Shown in pieces: positions 11,814-23,609 of a DNA stretch of 64,000 bases; the stretch's first letter is position 1, and every line of letters begins with the position of its first letter. A program made the translations under genes and the position numbers. The notes under the pieces were generated by a model. The model had not been told where the DNA came from, made no database searches, and saw only the letters and a program-made list of their open reading frames with translations. This stretch comes from Azolla caroliniana (taxonomy: Eukaryota > Polypodiophyta), in the NCBI GenBank assembly GCA_043228905.1, contig JBHGNT010000003.1:10664001-10728000 (forward strand), read 5' to 3'.

Positions 11814-13500
11814 TCTGGTAGAACTCCTTGGACATCAAGTTGATCTCTGATCCATGATCAATCAATGCAACTACGGGCTCTTTAATGTTTCCAATCCGAA
11901 CCGGAGTCTCCGTAGTTGGCCGTGCCTAGTGTGGCTTTGTGTAGTGGGAGTTAGGAATCTCATCCTCCACTTCCATGTCATTCATTAGAACGGTATTCGC
12001 ATTCAACCTCAGAGCATTCGATTCTTCCATAGCTTGCCTCTTTCTCTTCACGAGATCCATGAGGAGATCGTGGAACTCTTTCTTTGCTATTCTGAGCAAT
12101 TCCTTGAGAGAAAATTCCATCCGACTTTCAAGGATTCTCTCTTCAAACACCTTCTTTAGATCCATCTGTTGTTCGATATCCGACACGAGTTTGAATGCCG
12201 GAATCATTTCTCCTTTCCCTTTTCCTTTGGAATTCCAGCGCTCTAGTGTCTTCGATGGTCCGACCGCATCATCTGTGTGCCGTCGTTTCTCATCTATATA
12301 CACCTCATGTAATTGGCATATGGTGTAAATGCTATTCTTGTCTATAGGGCACTCCCATCTCGTAGCTTCTTGGATGCCTTCCGTAGTGTTTCAGATCTCA
12401 TCAAAGTCGGTTTTCTTGGAGATTTCTAGCATTTTCGGCCAGAAAGACGACTTCGCTCTAGATGTTTCACCCGCACGTATTTCCACGGTTGTCGCATAAT
12501 TGCTTTTTGCCGAAATCTCCTCCTCTAGGACCTCATGCCGTCTTTTCAGAAATTTGGCCAAAGTGGCTTTCGATGGTCCATTGAATGGATCCGATTTCCC
12601 TCATAATAGATGAGATCCTGTCGTAGAGCCTCCTTCTGCTCATCGCAATCTTTCCGATCATGTTTGGTGCTATAACACCATATGCATCGACGATCCATAT
12701 ACTTGGAACTTGTGGGACGGTCTTCCGACATCATCACCATCACAATTTTGAGATTCTCCATCTCCTTCAGCAATTGCTCCACCGTGGTTGCATCAATTCC
12801 CTTATCGGTCGTAGTCTCCTGAGCCCATGGTTGATGGTCTTCCAATCCGGCTCTTGGTCTCGGAATTGGTTCCGAGACCCTCTTTTCTTCATTACCAAGC
12901 CATTGCCCCCTCTTTGTGTATCACGGAACGATGTCCTGCACGTTTTCCCATGTATTGGTGCCGCCACTCTCGGTAGTCGTATCCTCTAGAAGCACTCCAA
13001 GATCTTTCTAGTGCCGGATGTCCACGGCTCGTAATAACATGATCACTTTGTCCGGTGTGAGGATAGCTTGATATCTCGCGAACAATCTCCTGTATCGACT
13101 TTCGAACGCCGAAAACACATCGAGGACCTTCAATCCCTTATCCGGTGTTTCCACCCAATCTTCGAATCCCCTCCCCGTTGCATTCGAAGAGTTCTCGATA
13201 GAGAATGTAGTCTTCAACGTTTCTTCAAACACTTCCCACGTCGGATTTTGTTGTTGTATCCTACCCATCCTTCCTGTTAAATTGCCCGTTCCGTTGCACA
13301 AGTTGCTCTCCTGCAGCCACAATCTCCAACATCGCGTGTTGTTCTTGTAGCATCCGCTCGAACATTGTCATCATGTTGTTAGCCTCTTGTTGATTCTCCA
13401 TCTCCTTACCACCCATTTTCATGTCGGGTTCCCCAATTGTGTGGTGCCTTTCAACGCCGGATCGTTGTGTGAGTCGGAAGGAAATCAACGAGGTTATGGA
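11814..13500 (-). pseudogene. Fungal-type gypsy gag-protease remnant
   Basis: This is homologous to gypsy-2 at 30-32 kb. On the minus strand the gag starts near 13488 and contains FEDWVETPDKG (compare MKWVETPDKG in gypsy-2). An intact zinc knuckle CIWCYSTKHDRKDC lies near 12680, followed by KVFEERILESRMEFSLKEL and EFHDLLMDLVKRKR. After a stop at about 11926 comes a retropepsin start, VALIDHGSEINLMSKEF. It is then cut by the chromovirus LTR end at 11813. Reverse transcriptase and integrase are missing. Confidence 0.8.
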
Positions 13501-14312
13501 CTAGGAGGAGGAGAGTTTTAAGACTAATTAGAATATGTGTATACTATAAGAAAGAGCTATCAAAAACTCGCAAATCACAAGAGTGTATTTTATTATGTTA
13601 ATCAACCCTTAGAATTCTAATAAATTTGATTAGATTAGAAAAGATAGATCGAAAATTGGGAATCACCTGAATATAGTCAATTTGATCAATATTTAGAAAT
13701 ACAAATCAACAACCATTACAATTTACTCCCTCCATCCTTATATATTGATGGGAGAGACTAAGTATATCCTACTACATGCAAGCATGATGCTTTTTCTCTA
13801 ACTCGAGTGGTCATGCACAGTAGATGTCCTAGCTTTTTCTATCATACTTTTTCTTTTTTAACCCAAGTGTTCTTGCACACTCGATGTAGATGAAGCACTT
13901 TCTATCATGCCTTTTCTTTTAACTCGAGTTTATGTATGAATGACCTTTCTATCATGCTTATCTAGAATATTTACGTGAGATAAAGTTTTACATAACTAAA
14001 ATCTATAACTTTAATGCTCATAATGTGTTAGTACAATGTTAGGGCTTGGAATTGTTAACATGGAGGTATAGGGTTCAAATCTAGCCCTATGCATGTAATA
14101 TAATTATTTTAGTAATTTCTCCTATTTCTTTATACTTAGTCAATCAGGTATTCTACACATATTTTACATAGTGTACAAAGCACAATACGACAACGTAAAG
14201 GCGATGGGCTTGGATCAAGATACCACGCGCGCTGATACCATGTAAAGAAGGTGAGACGTAGGTGGTGCTATGCAACGGAGGCGAACTATGTGAGTGGGTG
14301 AGTATATGTAAG

Positions 14313-14358
<46 letters not shown>

Positions 14359-14539
14359 CTATATTCACATAAAGCAATATTACATCCAATAGTAACTAAG
14401 TTACAAAAGGTTGGTTTAAATACCAATTGATCTAGGGCAAGTGCCATTTCTACTAATTACAAAACTAGCTTAGTATGATGTCCACTGGCTAGTGTGAACA
14501 CTTTCCCTATGAGAAGTTGAGTTCGATTCTCAACAAAAG
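13501..14539. other. AT-rich spacer with degenerate repeats and a tRNA-like/SINE-like segment
   Basis: At 13780-13960 a unit of roughly 80-90 bp (CTTTCTATCATGC and AACTCGAGT phrases) recurs about three times with divergence. At 14440-14540 TAGCTTAGTATGATG is followed about 50 bp later by GAGTTCGATTCTC, resembling A and B boxes of a tRNA-derived SINE. I could not fold a convincing tRNA. No protein gene is visible. Confidence 0.35.
14315..14356. repeat. (GA)n microsatellite
   Basis: About 21 uninterrupted GA dinucleotides. Confidence 0.9.
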
Positions 14540-15711
14540 CTGATTGCAAAAGGAAAATGCCAAGGAAGAATGTTTGTTTTAGATCTGAATATGCCTAAAA
14601 TGACTACAACCATGTTGCAGGAGGATTGAATGTAATCTTAGATCTAGAAATGTTGCATAAACAAATGGGACAAATAAGTATGCAAACTTTACAAAATATG
14701 TTGAAAAAAAATGTAGTGGCTGGGCTACCAAAGTTGAAAGACTATGAGATGAGCAAAATATGTGAAGCATGTCAATATGGAAAGAAAAATGGGTTGCTTT
14801 TCCCTCATGAAGGACATATAAATAAAAACCTGTTGAATTTGGTACATACAGATGTGTGGGGACCTACAAAAATGCCTCAATTGGTGGCTGTAGGTTTTAT
14901 GTAACATTAATTGATGATTGCTTAAAGAAAACATGGGTTTACTTCATGAAAAATAAAAGAAAAGTATTTGAATGTTTTCGTAAGTTCAAATGCATGGTAG
15001 AAAATCAAGCCGGAAATAGGATAAAATGCTTAAGGTCTAGAAACATGGAAGATGTAGATTCATATGTATCATTGGATGATGACTTGGGTACACAAGCCTT
15101 GAATATCCCTGGTATTGAAAAAGCACTGAAATATGCAAATCAGAAATTGAGAAGATTAGGTAGAGAGAAAAAAAACTACTGAAAGATATGGTTATGATAC
15201 CTACATGGCTATGAATTATGCATATATGTCTAAAGTGGTACAAATATCTGATCCAAATAGTTTTGATGAAGCAAAAACCGAGAAAAAATGGGTGAATGCA
15301 ATGCAAGGAGAAATTGATGAACTGGTTGAAAATAAAAGCACATCAGTTTATGCAGTAGCCCACAATGCCACATCTGGACTGCATTAGAAGAATCTTGAGG
15401 TATGTAAAAGCTACTCAAAACTATGGGCTATTTTACAAGGCTGATCTGGACATAAAGGTAGAAGGATATATAGATGTTGATTGGGTTGGAAGTCAAACTG
15501 ATAGAAGATCCAATAGTGGATATATGTTTACATTGGGAAGTGCAGCTATTTCATGGAGTAGCAAGAAACAAGCTATAGTTGCATTATCAAGTACTGAAGC
15601 TGAATATAGAGGAGCTACAATCGCTACATGTGAGGAAGTATGGATCAAAAGTTTGCTTCGTGATATGGGAGAGTATATAGATGGTGCAACCACAATTTGG
15701 TGTGACAATAT
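14540..15711 (+). pseudogene. Old copia element, gag-pre-integrase to RNase H, with internal deletions
   Basis: The plus strand reads FVLDLNMPKMTT, then a GAG-pre-integrase zinc finger region (HKQMGQISMQTL, CEACQYGKKNGLLFP), then integrase (HTDVWGPTK, YVTLIDDCLKKTWVYF). A deletion jumps to the RT entry (NYAYMSKVVQISDPNSF, MQGEIDELVENK). A second jump leads to RNase H ([41 protein letters not shown]). The frame stops at 15711, where a solo LTR is inserted, and resumes at 20046. The whole RT core is deleted. Confidence 0.85.
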
Positions 15712-16059
15712 TGTTGAGCGAGCAAGCTCAACCGGATCCGGATCGGTTTCCGGATAGTACAGTAACCATTCGGTTAAGTGCGTGTCCAATTAAGTGTGCC
15801 ATTCTATTAAGTGCACTTTTTTTTATAGATGTCAAATTCCTGTTCAAAAAAATTACATTGTTTTATGACAAAATACATTGAACCAAATGGAAACTATGTT
15901 CCAAAAATTCAAAAAACAACAAAATCATCAATAAAAATCAGATTTCTAAGTTCTTTCACAATTTCATACCAACATCATGTTTGGTCATTTGCCTACTTTT
16001 AGCGAGAACTTACAAAAAATGGCAAAAATTGAACAAAAATAGGATTTCTATGTCTTTTG

Positions 16060-17831
16060 CTATTTCATAACAAAATCATGTAAGGTCATTTGCCTACTTT
16101 TAACGATACGCTTAGAAACAATGACAGAATTTGCTTCTTGAATAATTCTACGAGCACTCGATAAAGCTGATTTTACTTGATTTGCTTTCTCGGAACTCAA
16201 ATAAGTTGTTGTCATTATCGAGTTGAGCATGAGTTCGGTATCAACAATATTTTGCAATACTTTAGGGTATCAACAATATTTTGCAATACTTCAGGAATAA
16301 TCACATCTTCTTGCTTTAAGCATCCATGCATATCTTGCATCTCAACAAACTCAGAGTCTGAATCATTTTCATCATATGCAAGTGGTTCATTGGTGTTGGA
16401 TGCTTGCGCTATAACTTCATCAATCTCTTCAAGGAGATTTTGATTTAGTTTTTCTGATTCATTTGCATCTGCATTGACACATTCCATGATTTCCTCTCGA
16501 ATTTCTTCTACATTATGTGCATTCTCAAGCAAACTGCAGTTACATAACAAAGCAACAAGATCATCAAGGCATTGATCTTCCATTTCAACAACTTCAACAT
16601 CATTAATGCGGAATGATGGAATAATATCTACCTTTCTATAGCAATTAAAAAATGTTTCTTGCTTGATCTCATTCCAAGCAATAACAATGAGATTGGCAGC
16701 ATCTAGCAAATGTGTCGACTTTCCAAAAGTTAAACCAATAGAACCTCTTCTCATTCATTTAGCAACATCCTCCAAACGAATCTTAACATTTTCTGGACTA
16801 TCATGATATGTCAAAATTTCTCTTATCAAACGATATTTGTACCTCTTTTTCAACGCTGCAATAACTCCCATATCCATTGGTTGCTTCCATGATGTGACAT
16901 TGGCTGGGAAAAAAATCACTTTGATAGCATCACGCTCAAATGTTTCGGCATGACCAGGAGCATTATCAAGGATTAGAAGCACTTTGCGATTAGTTCGAGA
17001 ACGAACAAAAGGTACAAACACATGATCAAACCACTTATTAAAAGTAGGGATATCAATCCAAGCATTTTTTTGTGCTAAATAGGGTAATGGCCAAGAATTT
17101 CCAACAATACAAGCTGGTTCCTTAGCCTTTCCAATCATTGTAATGGGAACTTTTTCAGTTCCAGTCGCATTACAACAAACAACTAAGGTAACTCTATCTA
17201 GCAATTTTTTCCTACCTCGAATTGTTGTAGGATCTTCACTAGGCAAAAGCACTGTATATCTTGGAACTAATCGAAAAAATAAGCCTGTTTCATCCATATT
17301 GTAAACACAACTAGCATCATACTCATTGATTATAGCATAGAGCCTTTCCAAAGAAGCCAACAATTCATTTCGATTAACTGCCCCTCCTTCGCCATACAAA
17401 CTAATAGTATTCAAACATTGGCGATGATGAAATTTCCTAAACCAACCCCAAGTTGCTTTGAAATCATCATCACAAATATTCATTTGTGTAGGCAATCGCC
17501 GAGCCTTCTCCATAATAACTGATGGAGGCAATGCAATTGACAATTGACGAGATGCATCAATCCAAGCATACAAGCGTTCCTATAATTCTGGATATTTCCC
17601 TTTGGATCCCCTAAAAGTTGTTTTCCTTGTATTATGATCTTTTAATTGGACACACATTCGTATCTCATCCTTCTTCTCGATCAAACTTCTAATCGCTGAT
17701 TCACTTACACCAAAATTTCTACCTATGTTGCGAAGAGAAGGAGCCAATGGTTGTTCCACTATCTCCAAAATTTGTAGCCTTTGTTCATCATTCAAACGAG
17801 GTCCAGCACCTCGCTTATGGGTTGAATTCAT
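16060..17831 (-). pseudogene. Pogo/Tigger-type (CENP-B-like) DDD transposase, three lesions
   Basis: The N-terminus (17831 down) has a helix-turn-helix (LNDEQRLQILEIVEQ, NIGRNFGVSESAIRSLI). A CENP-B-type DNA-binding domain follows (MNICDDDFKATWGWFRKFH). The catalytic domain is in order: YNMDETGLFF (first Asp), LLILDNAPGHAE (second Asp), SWKQPMDMGVI (third Asp). An acidic region and a tail ending RQMTLHDFVMK close it, the usual style of a Tigger C-terminus. Lesions: an in-frame TAG at 17580 (LEL*ERL context PEL*ER), an in-frame TGA at 16755 (AK*MRRG), and a 29-bp tandem duplication at 16239-16296 that shifts the frame before the tail. It cuts and pastes DNA in its family but cannot be active here. 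Confidence 0.88.
16239..16296. repeat. 29-bp tandem duplication in transposase
   Basis: TATCAACAATATTTTGCAAT and the following bases occur at 16239 and again at 16268. Because 29 is not a multiple of 3 it breaks the transposase frame between VLQNIVDT and the true C-terminus. Confidence 0.9.
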
Positions 17832-17880
17832 CTCTGTAATAAGGCTAATGAGCTAATTTCACATTGACTTATATCTATTA

Positions 17881-19363
17881 TTTTCTAATTCCCTAAACCG
17901 TCAATCTAATTTATGAACCCAATCAACAAATGTACTCAAATTCAATAGTAAAAATAGCAAAATACATTCACATACTCATCCACAATCAAATTATTTTCTA
18001 ATTCCCTAAACCCGCAATCTAATTTATGAATCTAATCAACAAGTGTACTTGAATTCATTAGTAAAAACAACACAAATACATTCACATACTCATCCACAAT
18101 CAAATTATTTTCTAATTCCCTAAACCCGCAATCTAATTTATGAACCTAATCAACAAATGTACTTGAATTTAGCAATAAAAACAGCAAAATACATTCACAT
18201 ACTCATCCACTATCAACTTTTTTTCTAATTCCCTAAACTCGCAATTTAATTTATGAACCTAATCAACAAATTTACTCGAATTCAGCAGTAAAAACAACAA
18301 AATACATTCACATACTCATCCACTATCAATTTTTTTTCTAATTCCCTAAACCCACAATCTAATTTATGAACCTAATCAACAAATGTACTCGAATTCAGCA
18401 GTAAAAACAACAAAATACATTCATATACCCATCCACTACCAACTTTTTTTCTAATTCCCTAAACTCGCAATCTAATTTATGAACCTATTCAACAAATTTA
18501 CTCGAATTCAGTAGTAGAAACAACAAAATACATTCACATATTCATCCATTATCAATTTTTTTTCTAATTCCCTAAACCTACAATCTAATTTATGAACCTA
18601 ATCAACAAATTTACTCGAATTCAGCAGTAAAAACAACAAAATACATTCACATACTCATCCACTATCAACTTTTTTTCTAATTCCCTAAACTCGCAATCTA
18701 ATTTATGAACCTATTCAACAAATTTACTCGAATTCAGCCGTAGAAACAACAAAATACATTCACATATTCATCCATTATCAATTTTTTTTCTAATTCCCTA
18801 AACCCACAATCTAATTTATGAACCTAATCAACAAATTTATTCGAATTCAGCAGTAAAAACAACAAAATACATTCACATACTCATCCACTATCAACTTTTT
18901 TTCTAGTTCTCTAAACTCGCAATCTAATTTATGAACCTATTCAACAAATTTACTCGAATTCAGCAGTAAAAACAGCAAAATACATTCACATACTCATCCA
19001 TTATCAATTTTTTTTCTAATTCCCTAAACCCACAATCTAATTTATGAACCTAATCAACAAATTTATTCGAATTCAGCAGTAAAAACAACAAAATACATTC
19101 ACATACTCATCCACTATCAATTTTTTTTCTAATTACCTAAACCCGCAGTCTAATTTATGAACCTATTCAACAAATTTACTCAAATTCAGCAGTAAAAACA
19201 ACAAAATACATTCATATACCCATCCACTATCAATTTTTTTTCTAATTCCCTAAACCCGCAATCTAATTTATGAACCTAATCAACAAATTTACTCGAACTC
19301 AACAGTAAAAAGAGCACAAATACATCCACATACTCATCCACAATGAAATTATTTTTTAATTCC
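17881..19363. repeat. 113-bp tandem array, 13 copies plus a partial
   Basis: The phrase TTTTCTAATTCCCTAAAC starts units at 17881, 17994, 18108, 18221, 18334, 18447, 18560, 18673, 18786, 18899, 19012, 19125 and 19238, with a partial at 19351. Spacing is 113 (once 114) bp. Core copies alternate between two types: CTCGCAATCT with CCTATTCAAC, and CCACAATCT with CCTAATCAAC, giving a 226-bp dimer. The outermost copies are the most diverged. The array lies upstream of the transposase start and inside the transposon. Confidence 0.95.
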
Positions 19364-20045
19364 CTAAACATTTGGCCTTAAAAAACCTGAAAATGCGCAG
19401 AAACTCTACATACCCGAAGAAGACTGTAGGTGCACAATAGTGTCTTGAGCAACAATGTGGTGAAGCAGCAACCTTGTGACCAGCTACATGGGATTGATTA
19501 AGGTGCAAAGAGGGTCTGATCGGTGGCTGTTGGGGCTACGCTTACTCAAATGTGCAGAGAAAACAAAAATTGGGGGAATTTTTTTTTGTGTGTAAAAAGC
19601 CCTAAGTGCGTGGCTCGATTAAGTGCGCACCTTTTCCTTCAGATCAAAGTGCGCACTTAACCGAATGTTTACTATATCCGAAACTAGGAGCCGGATCGGG
19701 ATTGGGGAGCCGGACCCACGTGTGTACCGGTAGGACATTTAGAGGTCTACGCTTCTAGCCTACTAGGTAGTCATGGTCCTCGTAGTTAGTGTCAGCCGCT
19801 CATATGAGCATTGAAGTACATAGTACTTCTGTCAGTTCCTTGTGGACTTGTATAAAGAGTGCTCATTGAGCACATCCTATGTACAAAGTATTATTTTTTA
19901 ATATAGTTTATGCTATTATGCTCTCTTTGTTTCTCCGACTCTCTATTTGTGTCTTGTAAGGTTTCCATTAAACCTGTACTCTCTCTATTGCTATCCGGCT
20001 GAACCGGTTTGTCATAAGCTTCCACATATTAACTTTTTCAAATAT

Positions 20046-20335
20046 GAGTAGTATTTAGCTCGCAAAAAACCCAGTCTTGCATGCAAGAACAAAGCACATT
20101 GAAGTGCATTATCACTTTGTTAGAGAAAAAGTGATTAATGGAGAAGTAGATCTGTTGTATGTAAGTACAAATCAGCATGTTGCTGACGTTCTTACGAAGG
20201 GACTGAGCATAGAAAAACATACACAATTTAGGGACATGATGGGAATTATAAGCATTGATATGATAGCTGGAAAGCATGATGGAAAAGAAGACTGAAGATG
20301 ATCTCAAGAGTGGATAAGTTGAGCTTGAGGGGGAG
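20046..20335 (+). pseudogene. Old copia element, RNase H end and polypurine tract
   Basis: This continues the frame interrupted at 15711: LARKKPSLACKNKAH in one frame, with HARTKHIEVHYHFVREKV, INGEVDLLYVSTNQHVADVL and TKGLS, the normal C-terminus of copia RNase H. It stops at 20295. The polypurine tract GAGCTTGAGGGGGAG ends at 20335, directly before the LTR. Confidence 0.85.
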
Positions 20336-20640
20336 TGTTAAGAAACAAGCTCAAGAAAAGCAATGTGATCCTTATTAGTAGCTGAGATCTTCCGTAGTAG
20401 CTATTGGGAAATTAGCTACTATTAGACATATCGATAAAACAACTATTTAGCTACTCATAGCTAATTAGCCGAATATGTAAGTCACTTATATACTTAGGTA
20501 AAAAAAGTAAGAGTAAGTAGTAGAGAGAAGTAACAAAACAGAGAGAGATGTTTTTTTTATGCGAAATGAAAGAGAAGTGTTTTGGGCTGCTACAGAGGTG
20601 AGTTCCCTTCTCCCTTTCCTTTCTCTCTTGAAACCTAAAT
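20336..20640 (+). repeat. Old copia 3' LTR (right end approximate)
   Basis: Starts TGTTAAGAAACAAGCTCAAG after the polypurine tract. It has a TATATACTTAGG region near 20484. I could not fix the right end because no second copy of this LTR is in the window; a CTACA near 20594 or later is a candidate. Confidence 0.6.
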
Positions 20641-22092
20641 GATCCTAAGAAGAGCCGTAGCGCCTTCGTAACAAGCCTAAGCAAAGACCAAGTGTGCAAA
20701 GGGGAGATCGACCGAGACCAATCCAAGGAGTTGACAAGTTGGCCTTGTCGGAGGTTGAAGCAATGCGGGCCGGTGAGCCTAGAGGAAGTCTGAGGACGAG
20801 AAGTGTCCTCCACACCTGTTCCAGAGACTTCGACAGTTTAGCCCGTGTGCTGACATCAGAGAGATGGAAGGTGGTGGTGAGGAGACCTGGCATGATGGTA
20901 GCGAGGATAGAGGAGAAGAAGAGCTCTCCACACTTGTTCCGAAGACTTCGGCGATCAGGCCCGAGAGCCAACGTGAGACGAGAGAGATGGAAGGTGGCGG
21001 CGAGGAGACCTGACACGATGCTAGAGTACACGGAAGAGTGGTGTCCTATGAGGAGGCCAAGGACGAAGACATAGAAGAACAAGCTTATGATGAAAGGGGT
21101 GGCACCGCAGAGAGAAGAGTTGGAGGACGGCCTGACCCGGAGACGATCTGGTCAGCATTCCGATTTGAATGGAGTGCAATCCGGACATGGATTGCTCGAG
21201 CAGAACCAGCCTGACATGCATTTAATCAGTCAAACCAAAGCAAAGAGGTAGGCAAGAATGATCGATTGAGGATGGGTTTGGACAAAGATCAAATGTGCCG
21301 AGATCTGGATGGCCAAGCCGAACTGACGTCGAACTAAGCTGGTCGGGGGTCGGAGCAGCCAATGGATACGAAGAAGGACCAAGAGGGATCCTCCACACCT
21401 GATCTTGAGACTCGGTAGTTGCGGATAAATGTAAGACCGAGAAGACGGAGGGTGGCGGCAAGGAGTATGAGGTCGTAGCAAGCGAAGGCACCAGAAGAAG
21501 CATACGGGGCGTTGTGGAGGAAGATGGAGGCCCAATGGGCCAATCGGTTCAAACGGGTGTTGCACAGGATGAGATGTCAATATCAGAGACTGTGAAGGAC
21601 ACTGAAGTGGACATGGATGTCAATGTAGAAGTGTACCTTGCCAAAAGATTACACACAGAAGGAAGAAACGAGAGACGTGCAATGCAGCCATGTAAAGGCT
21701 AGAGACGAGCATTGAGGAGATCGACGTTGGTGGGAAGCAGGAAGAAGATTTGCATGCGACGTTGCCGGATCAACGAGCAAGGTTGAGGTGCATAAGGAAC
21801 GGTTTCTGACAGACGGTCGAAGTGGTTGGGCGTCCGGACGAAGGTCATGCACTGAGAATGAAGGAAGACGCATCAGGTTGGTAACGACATTCGGGATATC
21901 TGGTCCTACTAACTAGAGAATGGTTGAGAATTAGGTTGGCCTGAGAGTCAACATTTCGGGACCGACAACGATAGATGAAGAATTCGGGTGTCGGGTCAGC
22001 AACAGAACTGGTTGATCACCTTTGCCGGAAACCCAATCTTCTCTTCCCTTTCTTGGCACATTCCGGCGGATGTGCAGTTTGGTGGGGTTGGA
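20641..22092. other. GC-rich region of unknown nature with three diverged repeats
   Basis: Long open frames occur on both strands (plus 20694-21074, minus 20645-21082), as in any GC-rich DNA, and none has a domain I recognise. A unit of about 110 bp beginning CTCCACAC(C/T)TG and containing GACTTCG(A/G)C, GAGAGATGGAAGGTGG and GAGGAGACCTG appears near 20810, 20925 and, more diverged, near 21390. The last 80 bases resemble the segment just upstream of the gypsy-2 3' LTR (CCGGCGGATGTGC compare CCGGTGGATGCGC), so the right part is probably the 3' end of a gypsy. Confidence 0.45.
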
Positions 22093-22878
22093 TGTCGTGA
22101 AGATTTCTAGCGATAGTGAGAAAACTAGGTGGAATGAGCGAAGTCGGTGATGTGCACCGTGTGCACATATGCATTACGAAATGCAAATAAAAATGAAAAG
22201 GAGAAAAGGAAGGGTGCAAAAGGGCACCGGTAGAGTTAATGAGAGGAATGAGTGTGATGTGTACAACGGTCGACATGCACAATTATAGGGTAGTAGGGAA
22301 TGTGAAAGTGAGGGGCATTAAATGTACTTCTCCCATCACCACTCTGGATATCGAGGCAAGTATCTCCTTGAAAAGGGGGATATTTGATCGACTTGTAACG
22401 TACCTCCCTTTTTGAGCTATAAAGGGAGAGAGAGGTCTCTTGTAAAAGGGGTTCCTCGGTTTTGTTAGTTCCCCGTTTTAGGTTTCGGTAGTTTATTATC
22501 TCTCTGTTGTTTAGCTTACCGTTGTTTGATAGAGTTCGGGGTTCCATTTTTGTTAGGGTTATTTCAGCTAGAGCTAGCATGCTTTGAGGGTTTTGGTTCT
22601 GCACTGTCTTCTACGCAATGACTCCATTCGGTGCGGCGAGCTCGAGAGCTCCTCGAATGGAAACTTGCTAACAGAAGGTCGTTGTATTCTAGTGTACTCT
22701 CTCTGGCCTGAAGCCCGGAGGTGTGTTGTGTTGTTTCTATACATAAATATGTACAAAGGGTTGTCTATATTTTTCTTTGTCGGTGTCGAATGTGTTTCTC
22801 TTCCTTTCCGGTTTTTGTACATAGGAAGCGTGTATTGTGTAAGTGTTGCGGGTGTGCCAGGGGCACAAGACCGGGACA
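22093..22878 (+). repeat. LTR of the TGTCGTG gypsy family (right end approximate)
   Basis: It starts TGTCGTGAAGATTTCTAGCG, matching the first bases of the LTRs at 29354, 35535 and 47049. It has a TATA box in GAGCTATAAAGGGAGAG near 22427, the same context as gypsy-2. The right end may be ACCGGGACA at 22878 or slightly earlier, because an unrelated sequence starting with CATTTGAAACAGG follows. Confidence 0.65.
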
Positions 22879-23609
22879 TTTGAAACAGGTAATCTATCGC
22901 ATTTTGGGAACTGCCCATAAAAAAATGACACAAATTAGGGTGATTCACAAAAAGGGGTGCCACTATTCATTTCTAACATGTACGAAAATTTAGGTGTTCA
23001 AAACAATGCTTAAATAATGGACATGCCAAACTTACAAATAAATGTCCAAAATGACTATCACCAATATTTATAGAAATTCATGAATCCAAATCTTGATGTA
23101 CAATACAATAATTAAAGTTAACATATAAGAACAATCGTTTTCCAAGTTTATGCCATCATCTTCATACCCATCAAATGAACAAGTAGGAGTTTGTGAGGTC
23201 TAATCCTCATCATCAATGGCAACTAATGCATTATCTTCATCCAATTGCAATTCAACCTCATCATGGTTATGAGTCATGCATCTTGTTTGTCTTTGTGTTG
23301 TGTCTGGAGCCACATTCGGGATCCTCTTTTAGTATCTTCATTGTCGTCTGTCGTAGATAGCCTGTTTTGGTCAAAGATAAGTCATACACCACTATATAAA
23401 CATTATCCAATTTGAGAGTAGATGTGCTTGATGCATTCTTTCTTTTTCACTTTTTGTTTATGATATTTAATTATGTACTTTCTATTTATGATATTTGATT
23501 ATGTGAGAGAAACCTGCAAGCTACCATTTATTCTACCAAAAGCATTAGAATCTAAAAAATGTCGTAAAGATGATTTTTTGTTTTCTTAGATTCTCATAGT
23601 AAGCCTTTG
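22879..23609. other. Insert starting with TTTGAAACAGGTAAT; possible transposase tail
   Basis: The first bases are shared with 52789 and 62042. On the minus strand 23080-23400 reads NVYIVVYDLSLTKTGYLR and, one frame over, an acidic DEVELQLDEDNALVAIDDED. This hints at the C-terminal part of a DNA transposase, but I cannot assign a family. The rest is AT-rich without features. Confidence 0.35.

Larger units (their letters stand above)
15760..19674 (-). mobile_element. Pogo/Tigger-like Tc1-mariner DNA transposon
   Basis: The left end is CAGTAACCATTCGGTTAAGT. The right end, read on the other strand, is TAGTAAACATTCGGTTAAGT, so the inverted termini match at all but two of the first 20 positions. 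A TA duplication flanks it (15758-15759 and 19675-19676), the target of this superfamily. Further copies of the AAGTGCGCAC motif lie just inside each end, probably transposase sites. It encodes a transposase on the minus strand and, between the transposase start and the right end, a 113-bp tandem array. Length is 3.9 kb. Confidence 0.9.
15712..20040 (+). repeat. Solo copia LTR, split by a DNA transposon
   Basis: The LTR starts TGTTGAGCGAGCAAGCTC at 15712 and ends TTTTTCA at 20040. Its two halves are 15712-15757 and about 19677-20040. It is flanked by the 5-bp duplication AATAT at 15707-15711 and 20041-20045. Removing it and one AATAT joins WCDN to MSSI*LAKNPVLHARTK, the expected copia RNase H sequence. 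Only one LTR and no internal part is present, so the element was lost by LTR-LTR recombination. Confidence 0.9.

Noticed and set aside
17881-19363. CRISPR-like array
   Set aside because: The 113-bp units are contiguous with no unique spacers, and the context is a eukaryotic DNA transposon.
20694-21074. Open frame of 126 codons as a gene
   Set aside because: An equally long frame lies on the opposite strand, the sequence consists of diverged repeats, and no domain is visible.
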